Translations under genes and position numbers: made by a program
NCBI GenBank assembly: GCA_030704615.1
Contig: CM060734.1
Location: 41,928,042 to 41,992,041 of the forward strand
DNA from: Takakia lepidozioides
Taxonomy: Eukaryota > Streptophyta > Takakiopsida > Takakiales > Takakiaceae
DNA length: 64,000 nt
Direction of reading: 5' to 3'
The notes under the pieces: model-generated
Seen by the model: only the letters and a program-made list of their open reading frames with translations
The model's database searches: none
Told to the model about the DNA's origin: nothing
Part shown: positions 11,079 through 22,479 of the stretch, piece by piece
How positions within the stretch are numbered: position 1 is the first letter of the stretch
Layout: each line of letters begins with the position of its first letter

Positions 11079-12807
11079 GATCGCCCCAACCTTACACGCT
11101 CTCCCTGTCCCAAATCTCTGATCAGCTCCCAGACACCCAAATCCTCCTCAGAATTGAGCTCCACCACCAGACTAATCGCCTCCCTCACAGACGTTTTTCT
11201 CTGCGCCCCCGTGCAGCTTCCGGCTGTGGCTTGCGATTCTTGCCTCATCTAGCTGCATCTGACTACTTATAAGTTGATCCGCAGCGAGGCAGGATCAGAG
11301 TGCGACAGTGCTTGCCTGCTTCTTCTCGGCGTGCTTCCAACGCCATAGCCACACTGGGAAGCTTCCCGTTCCGCCCCGCACGCAACCCGTCCTTCGGGCT
11401 GACTCGCGCCCGCTGACGGGGAACCCACCTGTCCCCCGCTCTGGCCCCGTGTCAGCTGTGTTGGGCCGGGTTTTGCTTGACAAGTGGCCCCTCGGGAACT
11501 CGAACGGCGTCCTCGCATCTCTCAAAAGGAAATATTCGTCCTCTTCTCTTGGCCCACTCACAGCTTCGTAGATGACCGAATAGGTAGACGGTTGGTGCAC
11601 CCAAATGGCCTAAATTTACCCATTTGGAGTTCTACTCATTTGAAGATGGTTTAGGTTCCAAAGTTACATTTTCTAAAGGGGGCCTGCTTGGAGAGCCCAC
11701 CAAAGTAAGGTGGAGGCGGAAGAAACCCGGTAAGCTTCTCTAACCCTTACCCTCTTTATATACTATCTCAAGGCCGTGGTGGAGCCTTTTAGAAGGGTTC
11801 AGGAAAGCTCTAGAACAAGGAGGGCCCACCCTCCCACTTCTAGGCTAGCCTGTACAGGTCGCCTCACATTTCAACATTCCAACATGGGTGCCCTCCTCCC
11901 CATTGGCCGCTCCAATCTTCTCCCTTTTGTCGATCTTTAGGAAAGCCCCTCCACAATTTGGGACCCTTATTTATGGAGGCCCACAAATTTTCGGTGATGA
12001 GGCACTGCGCTCTTGATGCATGTTATTGCATTTAAATGGGAGTTGTTCTTTGAAAAACTTTGAAAAATTGGACGCTGGGATATCACAAGTACCACCTCGT
12101 CTTGGACCATCACAAGGAAAACTATAACCAAATTCTTTTTGTGCATTATGAGAGAACGTGAGATGGTGAGAATGTGTATCATCTCAGAATAGATCTTGTT
12201 GTCTTGAATACTGTATGATTGTATGAACAAAGAGGCTCCAGCCTTTCCGACTAAGACCTTTTTAGCTGATGAGACTGCGGGTTGGACTTAATTAATAGGA
12301 TTAAGCAACCTGCCGAGATGTTGATTCATACGACTACCGGGGGTTAGCTATCTTTCAAACGATTACTCTGTAATCGTTTCAGAAGGCATACCTTCAGAGG
12401 TCAGTTCATAGTTAGTCACTACAGGGCAATAGAGCCCACCTACCAATGCAAAGCAAGATCCACCACAGAGGACCTTCCAGCAATAAAATAAAATGAGATC
12501 TAAGTTGGTGAGAAATGGTGTGAACTTAGTCTTTGCCCACGATGTCTTCAGGATTACTACTGGTCCCCGGCAGATCCCCCAACTGTCTGCAATTCAAAGT
12601 TACTCGCAACCTCTTGTAATGTTGCAGAATTTTGACCTAACACACTAGGACCTAGTTACATGCTGCCCGGTATTTGAGGATCAGTGGTTAACTGCCCTCT
12701 TGACCTGTAGGCATCAGTCATAGTGTGGCAGAGCCACTAATGCTAGTTTGGATCATTGCCTCCTGTGCATCTGAGTCTCTGTTTCTTTTGCCTGCTCAAC
12801 GGATACA
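11079..12807. other. Serine acetyltransferase upstream region and intergenic DNA
   Basis: 11079-11600 is GC-rich and probably holds the 5' UTR and promoter of the minus-strand gene. The rest, to the start of LINE homology near 12808, contains no recognisable coding or structural RNA sequence. Confidence 0.45.
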
Positions 12808-14840
12808 TCTGGTGGCCCTGATGGCATTGTCATGAGCTTATCAAGCATGGTGGTGACCCTATAATAGAGGCCCTTGTTCTTCTCTTTAACCTTACATGGA
12901 GGACTGAAATTACCCCCTTTCGCTGGCGGCAGGGGATCATTGTCAATTTTTATAAGAAAGGTGACAGAGAAGAGCCGGGTAACTATCGGGGCATCACGTT
13001 TCTTAATGCAGTTGGCAAGATATTCTACAGAGTCCAGAGGTTGATCTGGAGTCTAGAGGTTGTTTCCATGAAGGCCAAGCTGGCTTTCGGCGAAACAGGG
13101 GCTGCATGGATCATATATATCTTCACACTCAGCCAGATTATCCAGGGAAGGAAAAAAAAAAAAAAAATGAAACCTACTTTTGTCTTTTTCCTGGATGTCA
13201 AAAAGGCCTATGACACTGTGTGGGGAGACGGTCTATGGCTCCGTCTCTGGTCTTCCGGGATCAAGGGAAATATGTGGAGAGTGGTCCATAACTTGTATGC
13301 TCACACTAAAAGTTGTGTCACTGTTAATGGACAGAAATCTAATTTCTTTGACATAGACCAAGGTGTAGCTCAAGGATGTACCCTCTCCCCTCTGCTCTTC
13401 AATGTTTTCATGAATGAACTACTGGAGGATGTGGAAAGTGAGGGATTTGGGTTAAGGGTGGGTGATGCCACCATACCAGCCCTTACGTGTTCAGATGACT
13501 TTGCAGGCATAGGGGAGACTCCTTCCAACCTCCACGGGCTGATAGATTGCACAAAGAGATACTTTGATCTTTGGGGGCTAGAGGCCAATGTCAATACATA
13601 CGCAATGGTGGCATTCAACGACCGGGGTTGAAGGAGGAGGCGACCTCAAGTGGCAGTGGGGAAGCCAAGAGATCCCTGTTCTCCCCTCCTACACCTATCT
13701 TGGCGTTGAGTTTTCCTCCAACTACAATTGGGAAGCACATATTCAAAGAGTGGTTCAATCTGGCAAATGCAAAGCGTTGGGTCTCACTAAATTATTCCAC
13801 TGCAGAGGGATCAACTCTAAAGTTTAAAAAAACCATGCTTTGCCGCGTTATCAGGCCAGCCTTGGAGTAGGCATCTGCTGTATGGGTTGATAACTCCAAC
13901 CAAACTAAGTCTCTTGAATCCATCCAAGTCGGGGTGCTCAAGGAGTGCATGTCAGCATGCTCCAAAACAACTAATGTGGCTGTTCTGGGTGGGTTTGGCA
14001 TTCCTCCCTTAAGCTCCCGACGCGATGAATTCAAAATCAGATGGTGGGGTCAGCTGCAACATATGGCTAATACCAGATATCCTAAGTTAATCGACTCTAT
14101 ATCTTGAAAGTAGGACCGCCCTGTCAAACAGGCTAAATCCTGGCGGAAGAGGGTAGAAGAGATTTTCAAGGATCTGAATCTTAGTCCACTAGCCATGACT
14201 CTGCTGGATAAATCTGGCTTAGAAGCTGAAGTTTCCAAAGCCATGTCTATTGCCGGGAAATTGTCTGAAGAAAATGAAGTTAGGCAGAAAACTTCCTTGA
14301 CCTATTTCCAGCCTGTGACATGGGTGAGGCCATCATGGATGACCTCAAGGGTTTACCCACCCTCGGCACTAGACTGAAATTCAAACTTAGGGCGGGTAGC
14401 CTACCTTTGAACAACAAATAGTCGCAGAGAGGAAAGGGGGATTGTAAGTGCTCGTTGTGTGGGCAACCTAAAGACAATATTCACTTCCTGATTCATTGTC
14501 CTGGGTACTCTCACCAACGGGACACCCTCTTCAATTCCATCAAGGAAATTCTTCCTCTACCTCTGTCATCTTTGCAAATCTTGAGGTTGAGCCAAAAGCC
14601 CAGGCCCTTTTGGGATCTAGCTATTGGGCAAATCACACACATCAGATTGATGCTTGTGTGAAGGGATTTATGGAGGATATCTGGAAATCTCGGATCAACT
14701 GTTTATTCCAAGGTAAATCATACTGTACCGGCGTCAGCCTCTGACAAAGGTAGTTTCTGTCCCTTTATGCTCCGCTCAAACTGGGCGCGGGGTCAATGGC
14801 CACAAGGCTACGGCAAACAATGTCTTATGAGTACATTGTT
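12808..14840 (+). mobile_element. Degraded LINE, reverse-transcriptase half
   Basis: Homology to the minus-strand LINE at 17399-19990 begins at GGTGGCCCTGATGGCATTGTC and ends near 14840, after GGGTCAATGGCCACAAGG..., the shared 3' end. The frame is broken repeatedly (shift near 12850, A-run at 13148-13166, stop at 13629, stops near 14106 and 14418). The endonuclease half is absent, so the copy is 5'-truncated, as is common for LINEs. Confidence 0.85.
13160..14744 (+). pseudogene. LINE reverse transcriptase and C-terminal zinc-binding region
   Basis: The RT palm is recognisable from FLDVKKAYDTVW (catalytic Asp of motif A) through GVAQGCTLSPLLFNVFMNE (motif B) to CSDDFAG (motif C, where LINEs usually read xADD). 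A thumb-like region and a C-terminal CxxC...H...C finger (CSLCGQPKDNIHFLIHCPG) follow in shifted frames up to ~14744. Several stops and shifts make it non-functional. Confidence 0.85.
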
Positions 14841-15224
14841 TTGCCTGCTCAACCAACAAAGCATCCTTGTACAATGCCACAGCTTCATAAACACACTAAA
14901 GATATGGAGGATTCCAGAGGAGAGGGGCGGATGGGGGAAAAAGAGACCCATAGGTATGGCTTTGCATGCATCCCAAGATGGTCACAGCTTTCATAAGAGA
15001 CAATGTGAGAAGAAAACCCTACAACCTTACATGTGATTCACTATTTCATGTAATGAACTTGCAGGCCTAACAGTAAGGGGTCTTCTAAAGAATGGAATGA
15101 CATAGGTCAAAAAATTCAAGCATGGTGATATATGCCCTTCTACTTCTCTTTAACCTGATCTGAAATCCCGGGGGGTGCACTTTTTATGAACTGTGCGTAT
15201 CACGTGCGTTCGTCGCCTAATAAA

Positions 15225-15400
15225 AAAACCCCCTATATACGGGTCCTTGGATAATTTATACCCCCTCAGTACATACTTTTTGAAGATTATAAAATCCCCT
15301 CCTGTAAATATACAAAAATTTACAATTTTCGAAAAGTACCCCCTTCTGTATGTATATTCTCATTTTTCATCATTAAAAATAACCCTCCAATATGTATATG
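15225..15400. repeat. Subterminal CCCCCT...TGTA motif array of transposon copy 1
   Basis: Five related words occur roughly every 33-45 bases: CCCCCTATATACG, CCCCCTCAGTACATAC, CCCCTCCTGTAAATA, CCCCCTTCTGTATGTA and CCCTCCAATATGTATA. Related words recur at the other end (about 20657, 20695 and 20741) and in copy 2. Subterminal repeats of this kind are usual transposase binding sites; that role is inferred here. Confidence 0.55.
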
Positions 15401-15470
15401 TATGTTTTTATATTATATCGAATTTATTTATTTAAAACATAATAAAATCTAACAAATTAATTAAAAAAAA

Positions 15471-16110
15471 TTATTTGCCTTTGATAAAGTTGTCAAAGAC
15501 TTTTCGGTCATTTGCATCAAGAACATATGTGTTTGACTTGACATTGTACTTTAAACATGCTAACGCGATAATGGAATCCAAATCAACCATCATGTTATCC
15601 GTCAAATCGTACGTATAGACCCCTCCTCGAATTTTTTGGTACCATGCTAACCCAATCTCCATATGAGAAGGACGCTCCAATAAATCAACAGAATCCCTAC
15701 ATTCTACAAACCGCTTATTGATATTCTTCCGCATTCTTTAAACCCTGCCCAAATACCAAGTGCCTTTGGTTGCTCCTCTGCAGGTTTTCCCTGGTCTACC
15801 TTTCCTGTTTGTAGTTTGGATCGCAGTCTCCCCATCAACAAAAAATACAGCACAATCCGAACCCAATCCCAAGCTCGTGGCTTTGTTGCTGGTAGTTGGT
15901 TTGTTTTCTCGGCAAAACAACATCGATGCACTTCTTACTCGTGTCAATCTATCCTTGGATAGAGTAGGGTTGCCATTGAGTTGGCTAACCAAAGTGCTTT
16001 TGAATATGGTCTTCCTGTCTACTTTGACAAATGGAACCACTGCCAAATGAAACAGGTCAAACCAGAAGGTGCCCTCAGGCTGAAATACGTTGAAGAAGGT
16101 ACCTTTCATC
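15471..16110 (-). pseudogene. Element-encoded protein fragment, transposase candidate (copy 1)
   Basis: Homologous, in three frames, to the better copy at 32659-33534. Recognisable stretches include FVKVDRKTIFKSTLVSQLNG, KDRLTRVRSASMLFCRENK and, near the C-terminus, LERPSHMEIGLAWYQKIRGG. The frame is broken around 15730 and the N-terminal part is missing beyond ~16035, where sequence similarity to copy 2 stops. No family is recognised with certainty. Confidence 0.6.
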
Positions 16111-16243
16111 AGCAGTGCCTTGCTTTATCAATTGCGCTGTTGCCGCTACTGTTTCCAGTTGACCATCCACCCACATTGTCCCACCATTGACTGGGGTCAG
16201 AAAAGTGTCTCATTCCAAAGCTTCTCTTCATCTCTGTGGTGCT

Positions 16244-16550
16244 ATTGTAGGGTGACTTCAATGCCCAAGTGGGCAAAGGGCTCCATCAGGACGATATCAT
16301 TGGGTCTTCTGGTGAGGACGAGCTGAATTCTAATGGCAGACGGTTAATTAACTGTCTGGAAGAGCTTCAGCTTTTGACCTTGATTAACAAGACAAGAGGA
16401 GACCAAGTGCAGTGGACTCGTGAGAAATCCCAAACTGGGGAACGTTCCATTGTGGACTATATCATAACGGACAAAAATTTGTTCCCCCAGTGTGCCAATG
16501 TGTTGATCGACAGAACTGATATTGGTACCTCTGACCACTTTCTGGACTGA
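16244..16550 (+). pseudogene. LINE endonuclease fragment inside transposon copy 1
   Basis: Encodes the middle to end of an apurinic-type endonuclease: VGKGLHQDDIIG, then SIVDYIITD and TSDHFLD. It continues the domain that stops abruptly in the minus-strand LINE of the same element (19329-19958) but lies on the opposite strand, so it comes from a separate insertion or capture event. Confidence 0.75.
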
Positions 16551-16554
16551 GATC

Positions 16555-17425
16555 AAAAGGTGTTTTCCCAAGGCCAGAGTAGAAGAGATTCTCAAGGACC
16601 TGGACCTGGATCCGCAAGTCTTGACCCTGCTGGATAAATCAGACTTAGAGGCTGTAGTGTCCAAAGCCATGTCTATTGCCATGAGATTGTCTGATGAAAA
16701 TGAAGTTAGGCATAAAACTTCCCTGAGCTTGTTTCTAGTCAGTGACATGGGGGAGGACATCTTGGATGACCTCAAGGGTCCACCCACTCTCGGCACTAGA
16801 CTGAAATTTAAACTCAGGGAAGGAAGCCTACCTTTGAACATCAAACAGAAGCAGAGAGGAAAGGGGGAGTGCACTCTCCCAAGTGAACCTGCATCATTCA
16901 GTTGGCAAGACCGTGTCTGAAAAATTGATCCATTTGAAGACACCACGGTGCAGCTGAGCACAGCCTGACATGACAACAATTAAACATCATACTGAGACAA
17001 GAGAAGCAGTCAAGGACACAGTCATGCATATGGCAGCAAGTGATCACCCTTCAAACATGATTGAAAACATACATGAGGTCAAAGGCAATAAGAAATCAGC
17101 GAAGGGTACTGCAGCTAACAGTTGGAGTGTCTTTAAAGACAAAGGGAAGAGAAAGAAACACTTCACTGGCAATGAGGGGAGGCTGTGGAAACGCCAAGAG
17201 GATGGCACAAATGATAGAAATAACAAGGCTGGGCAGAGGATCCTGCAGGAAGAAGAAAGGGTATGTCAGCATGGAAAGGACGTGCGGCTCATTCCAATAG
17301 AAAGGGGAACATTCGTGCAGTTAAGTACAACAACCAATTGCCCTTCAATTATGGCTGGAATTTTCCAAAAGGCGAGGGATGATAAGGATGAGATTGTACT
17401 CATAAGACGTTGTTTGCCGTAGCCT
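16555..17425 (+). pseudogene. Captured LINE C-terminal and ORF1-like segment (copy 1)
   Basis: 16555-16920 encodes part of the LINE ORF2 C-terminal region (LLDKSDLEAVVSKAMSIAMR...LKFKLREGSLPLN). 16970-17422 encodes a 150-aa basic ORF (MTTIKHHTETREAVKDTV...) of unknown function. The same two blocks occur in the same order and orientation in transposon copy 2 (31679-32367). Relative to copy 2, this copy has ~90 extra bases between two GGCAAT words (17084-17175). Confidence 0.75.
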
Positions 17426-19990
17426 TGTGGCCATTGACCCCGCGCCCAGTTTCAGTGGGAACAAAATGAACAGGGCTGACGTTGGTAGTAAGACTTACCA
17501 TCGTATAAGGAATTAATCTGGGTTTTCCAGATATCCTCTAGAAAACCCTTCACACAAGCATCAATCTGTTGTGTGTGATTTGCCCAAAAACTAGGCCTCA
17601 GGAGGGCCTGGGCTTTTGGCTCAGCCTCGAGACTTTCAAAGTTGGTAAACAGGGGTACAGGCACAATTCCCTTGATAGAATTGAAGAGAGCCTCTCTTTG
17701 GTGAGAGAACCCGGACAGCGTATCAGAAAATGAATATTGTCTTCAGATTGCCCACACAACGGACAATTGCACTCTCCCTTTCCTCTCTGCTTCTGTTTGC
17801 TGTTCAAAGGTAGGCTTCCTGCCCTGAGTTTAAATTTCAGTCTAGTGCCGAGAGTGGGTAGACCCTTGAGGTCATCCAAGATGTCCACCCCCATGTCACT
17901 GACTGGAAACAAATTCAGGGAAGTTCTCTGCCTAACTTCATTTTCATCAGACAATCTCATGGCAACAGACATGGCCTCAGACACTACAGCCTCTAAGGTA
18001 GATTTATCCAGCAGGGTCAAGACTTGCGGATGCAGGTCCAGGTCCTTGAGAATCTTTTCTACTCTCTTCTGCCAGGACTTAGCCTGTTTGACAGGGCGGT
18101 CCTGTTTCCAAGATATAGAGTCAATCAACTTAGGATATCTGGTGTTGGGCATATGTTGCAGCTGACCCCACCATCTGACCTTGAATTCATCTCGTCGGGA
18201 GCTTAAGGATGGAATGCCAAACTCACCCCGAACAGCCACATTGGCTGTTTTGGAGCATGCTGACATACACTCCTTAAGCACCCCCACTTGAATGGATTCT
18301 AGAGACTTAGCCTGGTTGGAGTTATCAACCCATATAGCAGATCCGTACTCCAAGGCAGGTCTAATAACGCGACAAAGCATGGTTTTCTTAACCTCAGAGA
18401 TGACCCCTCTGCAGTGGAAAAATTTAGTGAGCCCCAGAGCTTTGCTCTTGCCAGTTCGAACAACTTTCCGGATATGTGCATCCCAATTACAATTGGAGGA
18501 AAACTCAACGCCCAGGTAAGTGTAGGAAGGGAGGACCGGGATCTCTTGGCTACCCCACTGCCACTTAAGATCACTTCCTCCCTCTCCTCTGTCGTTGAAT
18601 GCTACCACTGCACATTTGCTGACATTACCTCTAGCCCCCAAAGATCAAAGTATCTCTTCGCGCAATTAATCAACTCCTGAGTGTGATGCCACGGTAGTTC
18701 CCCGGTTCTTCTCTGTCACCCTTCTTGTATAGACTGACAATGACCCCCTGTCGCCAGCGAAAGGGGATCATTTCAGTCTTCCAGATAAGGTTAAAGAGGA
18801 GAACTAGGGCCTCTATCATGGGATCGCCACCGTGCTTGATAAGCTCGTTGACAATACCATCAGGTCCACCAGCTTTATATCCATTTAAATGTTCAATTGC
18901 TTCCACAATCTCAGAAGAACTAATGGGAGCGTTATAAGCCATTGAAATATACTCCAGTTCATCAGGGCTGTTTTGAATCATAGGAACAATTTTTCCAACT
19001 GTGTCCCTCCATTCAGCAGAAGACCCCTCACTGTTAGACCTAGAAGTTCTACCAAGGATACTGTAGTGATTTTCAAAGGTTTTGACAATGTCAACCGATG
19101 AAGTCACCACTGCACCTTTAGTAGTCTTCAGCGCTTGTACTTGCTGACCGTTTTTAGGCTTGTACAAATGTTGAAGGGCCAACCATAATTTCTTGTCATT
19201 ACCACCATGGTGGTTTGAGTTTATTTCACTGTATAACTTATCCCAGTATAATTTCTTCTAAGACCTAACAAGCTGATTGATATCTTTCCGGAGCTGATAG
19301 TACCTCGCCCACAATTCTCTGTTGGTTTTCAAATTGCAGCACTCTTTATAGAGGGCTCGTCCTCACCAAAAGGCCCAATGATATCGTCCTGATGGAGCCC
19401 TTTGCCCACCCGGGCATTGAAGTCACCCAATAGCACTACCTGACCTTTGGCAAGGAACGAAGCACAGTCCAGTTTTACATCTTCGAAGGCTTTGTCTGCG
19501 TCAGCACTAAGGGTCCCCTCTGTGGGCATGTAAACACAACCCACAAAGAGGTCCTTCGTACTCATGCCGCCCTTCAGATTCAGTTTTAGCCAGATACTAT
19601 GTTCGTACCTCAAACCCTTCTTGATAATTTCACAATTATCAAACAAGAAATCACGGACAAAGAATCCAACCCCTTTTTGACCGCGTTTGGCAGAGGCTGC
19701 CTTGAGAGTACACATCCTACCTGCCCATTTATAACCATTGACATCTCCAACCAGTTTATCCGAAGTTTCCCATGTTTCTTGCCCAGCACAGATATGAATA
19801 TCATTAGTCCGAAGGACTTGTCCCACTTCGAGTTGTTTCCTTTGGTTAGTAAGCCCTGAGAAGTTGAAAGTGGCCAGCCGCAAGCCAGCCCTTTGCATGT
19901 GAATTGTTTGTCGTCTAGGTAGCTTGGGATTGCTCCTGGACGCCCAACCGTTGTGCAAAGGGGGGACAGTTACCCCATGTGTAGATTTTG
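17399..19990 (-). mobile_element. LINE with endonuclease and RT, catalytic palm deleted
   Basis: Read on the minus strand: an EEP endonuclease (19958-19329; LATFNFSGL, GQETW, VVLLGDFNARVG), a linker, the N-terminal RT region to GNYRGITLRS (19182-18670), then directly INCAKRYFDLWGLE and the ORF2 C-terminus (18680-17450) with CPLCGQSEDNIHFLIRCPG. The ~600 bases carrying RT motifs A-C, present in the copy at 13160-13631, are missing. The 3' end matches the LINE at 14840. It cannot reverse-transcribe itself. Confidence 0.85.
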
Positions 19991-20540
19991 CTCGTCTTGT
20001 GTAAACTCTTGAGTACCAAATCCTTCAGATTCAGGACGTTCAGGTTCTGTACACTTAGGGGCATCTTGTCCCTCTGGCTGTTTGGATTCAATAAGGATGA
20101 GAATAGGCCTGATACAGTGAGTACAACCATTGTGTCACGCCACTCATTATTAGGAAAGAAAATAGGCCTAATGTGCTCATTACCTCTGATGACTGGGAAT
20201 CTTGATGCCCATGTCCTCCTGTCATTGCTGCACAACAATCCGCCACCACACCCGCATATCATCACCGATCAGCCCAGGCCTGCCCCACATTCCCGCGCAC
20301 TTACTTCATCCCCTTCGATTCCTGCCCTCTACATACATCACAACCTCAAACCTTCTCCCAAGTCAGTGCCCTCACCACATTCTGGTGCCCTCACCACATT
20401 GTCCTACCCATGCCCTGTGGAGAGGAGGGGAGAGGAGAGGAGGAAAAAGAGAAAGCCCGCGGAAGGGAAGGCGAACGCGGGAGAGGAGGAGAAAGAAAAG
20501 AGAAAGCCGCGGGAGGTCAGGGGAGAAAGATCGTGGAGCG

Positions 20541-20645
20541 AAAAAAAAAAAAAAAAAAAAACAAACATACAAAACGACGATTCCACGATTCGATCCCAGG
20601 ATGCATCGCGGCGGAATCGCCATTCTTACCACTACACTATCCCTA
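20541..20645 (-). ncRNA. Candidate Pol III small RNA in transposon end (copy 1)
   Basis: On the minus strand, box A TAGTGTAGTGG (20639-20629) matches TRGYNNARNGG perfectly. Box B GGATCGAATCG lies at 20596-20586, and a run of ~20 T follows at 20561-20541, the standard Pol III stop. A small GGCG/CGCC stem lies between the boxes. The unit is tRNA-like but does not fold as a full tRNA (no acceptor stem seen). The same unit is conserved in copy 2 (29985-30085). Confidence 0.5.
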
Positions 20646-20654
20646 AAAACTCAA

Positions 20655-20760
20655 CAACCCCCTCCTGTAAAATTATATTTAAGGTGTTTTAAACCCCCCT
20701 CTGTATGTATAATGTTGTACATGGGGGGGGTTTAAAATACCCCCTCCTGTGCACGCACGT
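20655..20760. repeat. Subterminal hairpin and CCCCCT motifs at the other end of copy 1
   Basis: TTTTAAACCCCCC and GGGGGGTTTAAAAT form an inverted pair around TGTATGTATAATGTTGTACA. The hairpin is conserved, with small changes, at 29890-29945 in copy 2. CCCCCTCCTGTAAAA and CCCCCTCCTGTGCAC are further members of the subterminal motif family. Confidence 0.6.
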
Positions 20761-20803
20761 GGCTGGTACATTTAATGAGGAGTGCACCCCCCGGGTCTGA
20801 AAT

Positions 20804-21896
20804 CCAAAACCCTGTTGAGAACCAGTTATTGGCAAACAACTCAATGAACTGACTATGCCTCTCCTAGTAGGTCCCACCTCATTGGATCAGCTTGAAGATA
20901 ATAGGCCAAATTGAAAAGCTGCAGTTGGTGTGTGCAGTCTTACAATTGCACCAACAAGACAGAAAATTGTAGGACCCCGTTTATTGGTAATAATGGCTGT
21001 GAGGGAACGAAGCACAGTAAGGTGTATTGCCTTGAAGCATTTATAGATAGGGGAGATAGGGATTTTGTTTTTGTATAATGCATTGATACTGACATTGTGG
21101 ATACCGCTTCTACCTCGCTTGTAATGCCAGCCGTGATAACAAATAATGGGCCGGTGTTCCAGCCTCTCTGGCGGATCGCAAGGATAAATGGTGCATATTT
21201 CTGTCGTTTTGTCTAGGGTGGAGGAGGTAGATAACGATCATGACAATTTGTAATTTCAATGAAGTAGATGATAAGATTCGGGGATAAAGTGGCGGGTGGG
21301 GGGGTGTTGATGGGTAAGCCGTGGATAAGCAAGATGTCAGGGCATAGTTTGGCAGGACAAGTACAGGGATGTGAGTGGGGACAAGCACAAGGAAGTAGCC
21401 AATGCGGGACGGTGTGGTCTGGGGGTCTGCCTTGGTAGGCACTGGCATTAATGAGTGAGAACCATCTAGTTTCAGCGCGGTGCATGAGGAGTTTATGGAT
21501 GTGCGAAATGGTGTGGTTATAACGGGTTATACGAAGTCCGTGAATGACCAGGTGGGTGCACTGGCTGAGGAGCTAGGCCAGGTGTCCCGTTCCTGGTGGG
21601 TATGTGAACAGAGGGGGCAGTGTGGGGAAGGGAATAAATGTGGCCAAAAATGTGTTTGCGTTGGTGGCCCATATATTGAGCGTATCTGAATTTTATCTGA
21701 ATTTTAATTAGCGTAATAATAGCTCTACCCCTTTTTCAAAATATTACTATTGTGGCCATGGACACCATCACATGAGCACTAGTGAATGGGCCAATGTGCT
21801 ATCCACGGATTAAGGTGAATAGTTTAGTGATAAGTTTGATGGTGTGTTGGAGCGTCAAATTTTCCATGATACATGTGCATATAGTGAATGCCAGTT
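20804..21896. other. Intergenic, no gene seen
   Basis: Short overlapping ORFs on both strands without recognisable content. Confidence 0.4.
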
Positions 21897-22227
21897 GCTA
21901 GAGCAGGTAGCCCAATGGTTGGGTGTTTGTGCCTTGTTTGTGCAGTGCATGACCTAGATGATCTAGGGTTAAAGTGTCCATCTTCCAATGGAAGGCAGTA
22001 ATCCTAGAGACACTAAGAATATAATAATGCACGACGCCTCCCTCCCGAAGGAAGTGTAAATTATGGTGTCGAGCTTGACCCCCAAGGGCTACTTCCGGCA
22101 GGAAGGTGGACACCTTTGTGACACCAATCGGTGGATTGAACCCACAACCACTTCCAAGGTGGTATCTGCCCATTACCCACTTAAGGCTACAACTTATTGT
22201 TCTAGAGACACTATAATTTACACTTCC
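21897..22227. mobile_element. Two tRNA-derived SINE-like units, head to head, one with inverted termini
   Basis: On the plus strand GGTAGCCCAATGGTTGGGTG (box A) is followed by a box-B-like CTAGGGTTAAAGTGTCC. On the minus strand GTAGCCTTAAGTGGGTAATG (22190-22171) and GGGTTCAATCC (22143-22133) form a second A/B pair. This second unit is bounded by a 21-bp inverted repeat with one mismatch (22050-22070 and 22207-22227), unusual for a SINE. Confidence 0.5.
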
Positions 22228-22479
22228 TTTGGATTTTGAATGCCAGATTTGAGTCATGTGCATCGGAACGCCTTCACGGCGAGGTTATTGAGAGGTTATT
22301 TTCTCCTCTCTCTATCAATGGGCCTGATTTGTGAGTTGTCGCTCCCAAGTGTTTCCCTTAAGAAAAAAAATAAAAAATCATGTGATGTACAACTCTTCAA
22401 CAACATCTCATGTTCACTCTACACCGAGATACTTGGAATAGCATGGCTTTTCTTCAGAGTTCATCACATCATAGCATAA

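Larger units (their letters stand above)
15167..20795. mobile_element. DNA transposon copy 1, 15-bp TIRs and 8-bp target duplication
   Basis: The element starts CCCGGGGGGTGCACT and ends with the exact reverse complement. It is flanked by TCTGAAAT at 15159-15166 and again at 20796-20803. A second copy at 29835-33822 has identical termini and its own different 8-bp duplication, so the borders are firm. The interior holds an antisense fragment of an element-encoded protein (15471-16110), captured LINE pieces (16244-17425) and a nested minus-strand LINE (17399-19990). An 8-bp duplication fits hAT, P, Merlin or KDZ-type transposons. The CCCGGG termini are not hAT-like, so the superfamily is left open. 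Confidence 0.9.

Noticed and set aside
10291-11121. Plus-strand ORFs of 147 and 127 codons antisense to serine acetyltransferase
   Set aside because: They are shadows of a well-supported minus-strand gene with compositional bias.
20372-20646. Overlapping ORFs in the purine-rich part of transposon copy 1
   Set aside because: Low-complexity GA/CT-rich DNA is open in several frames on both strands; the matching region of copy 2 (29959-30306) shows the same artefact.
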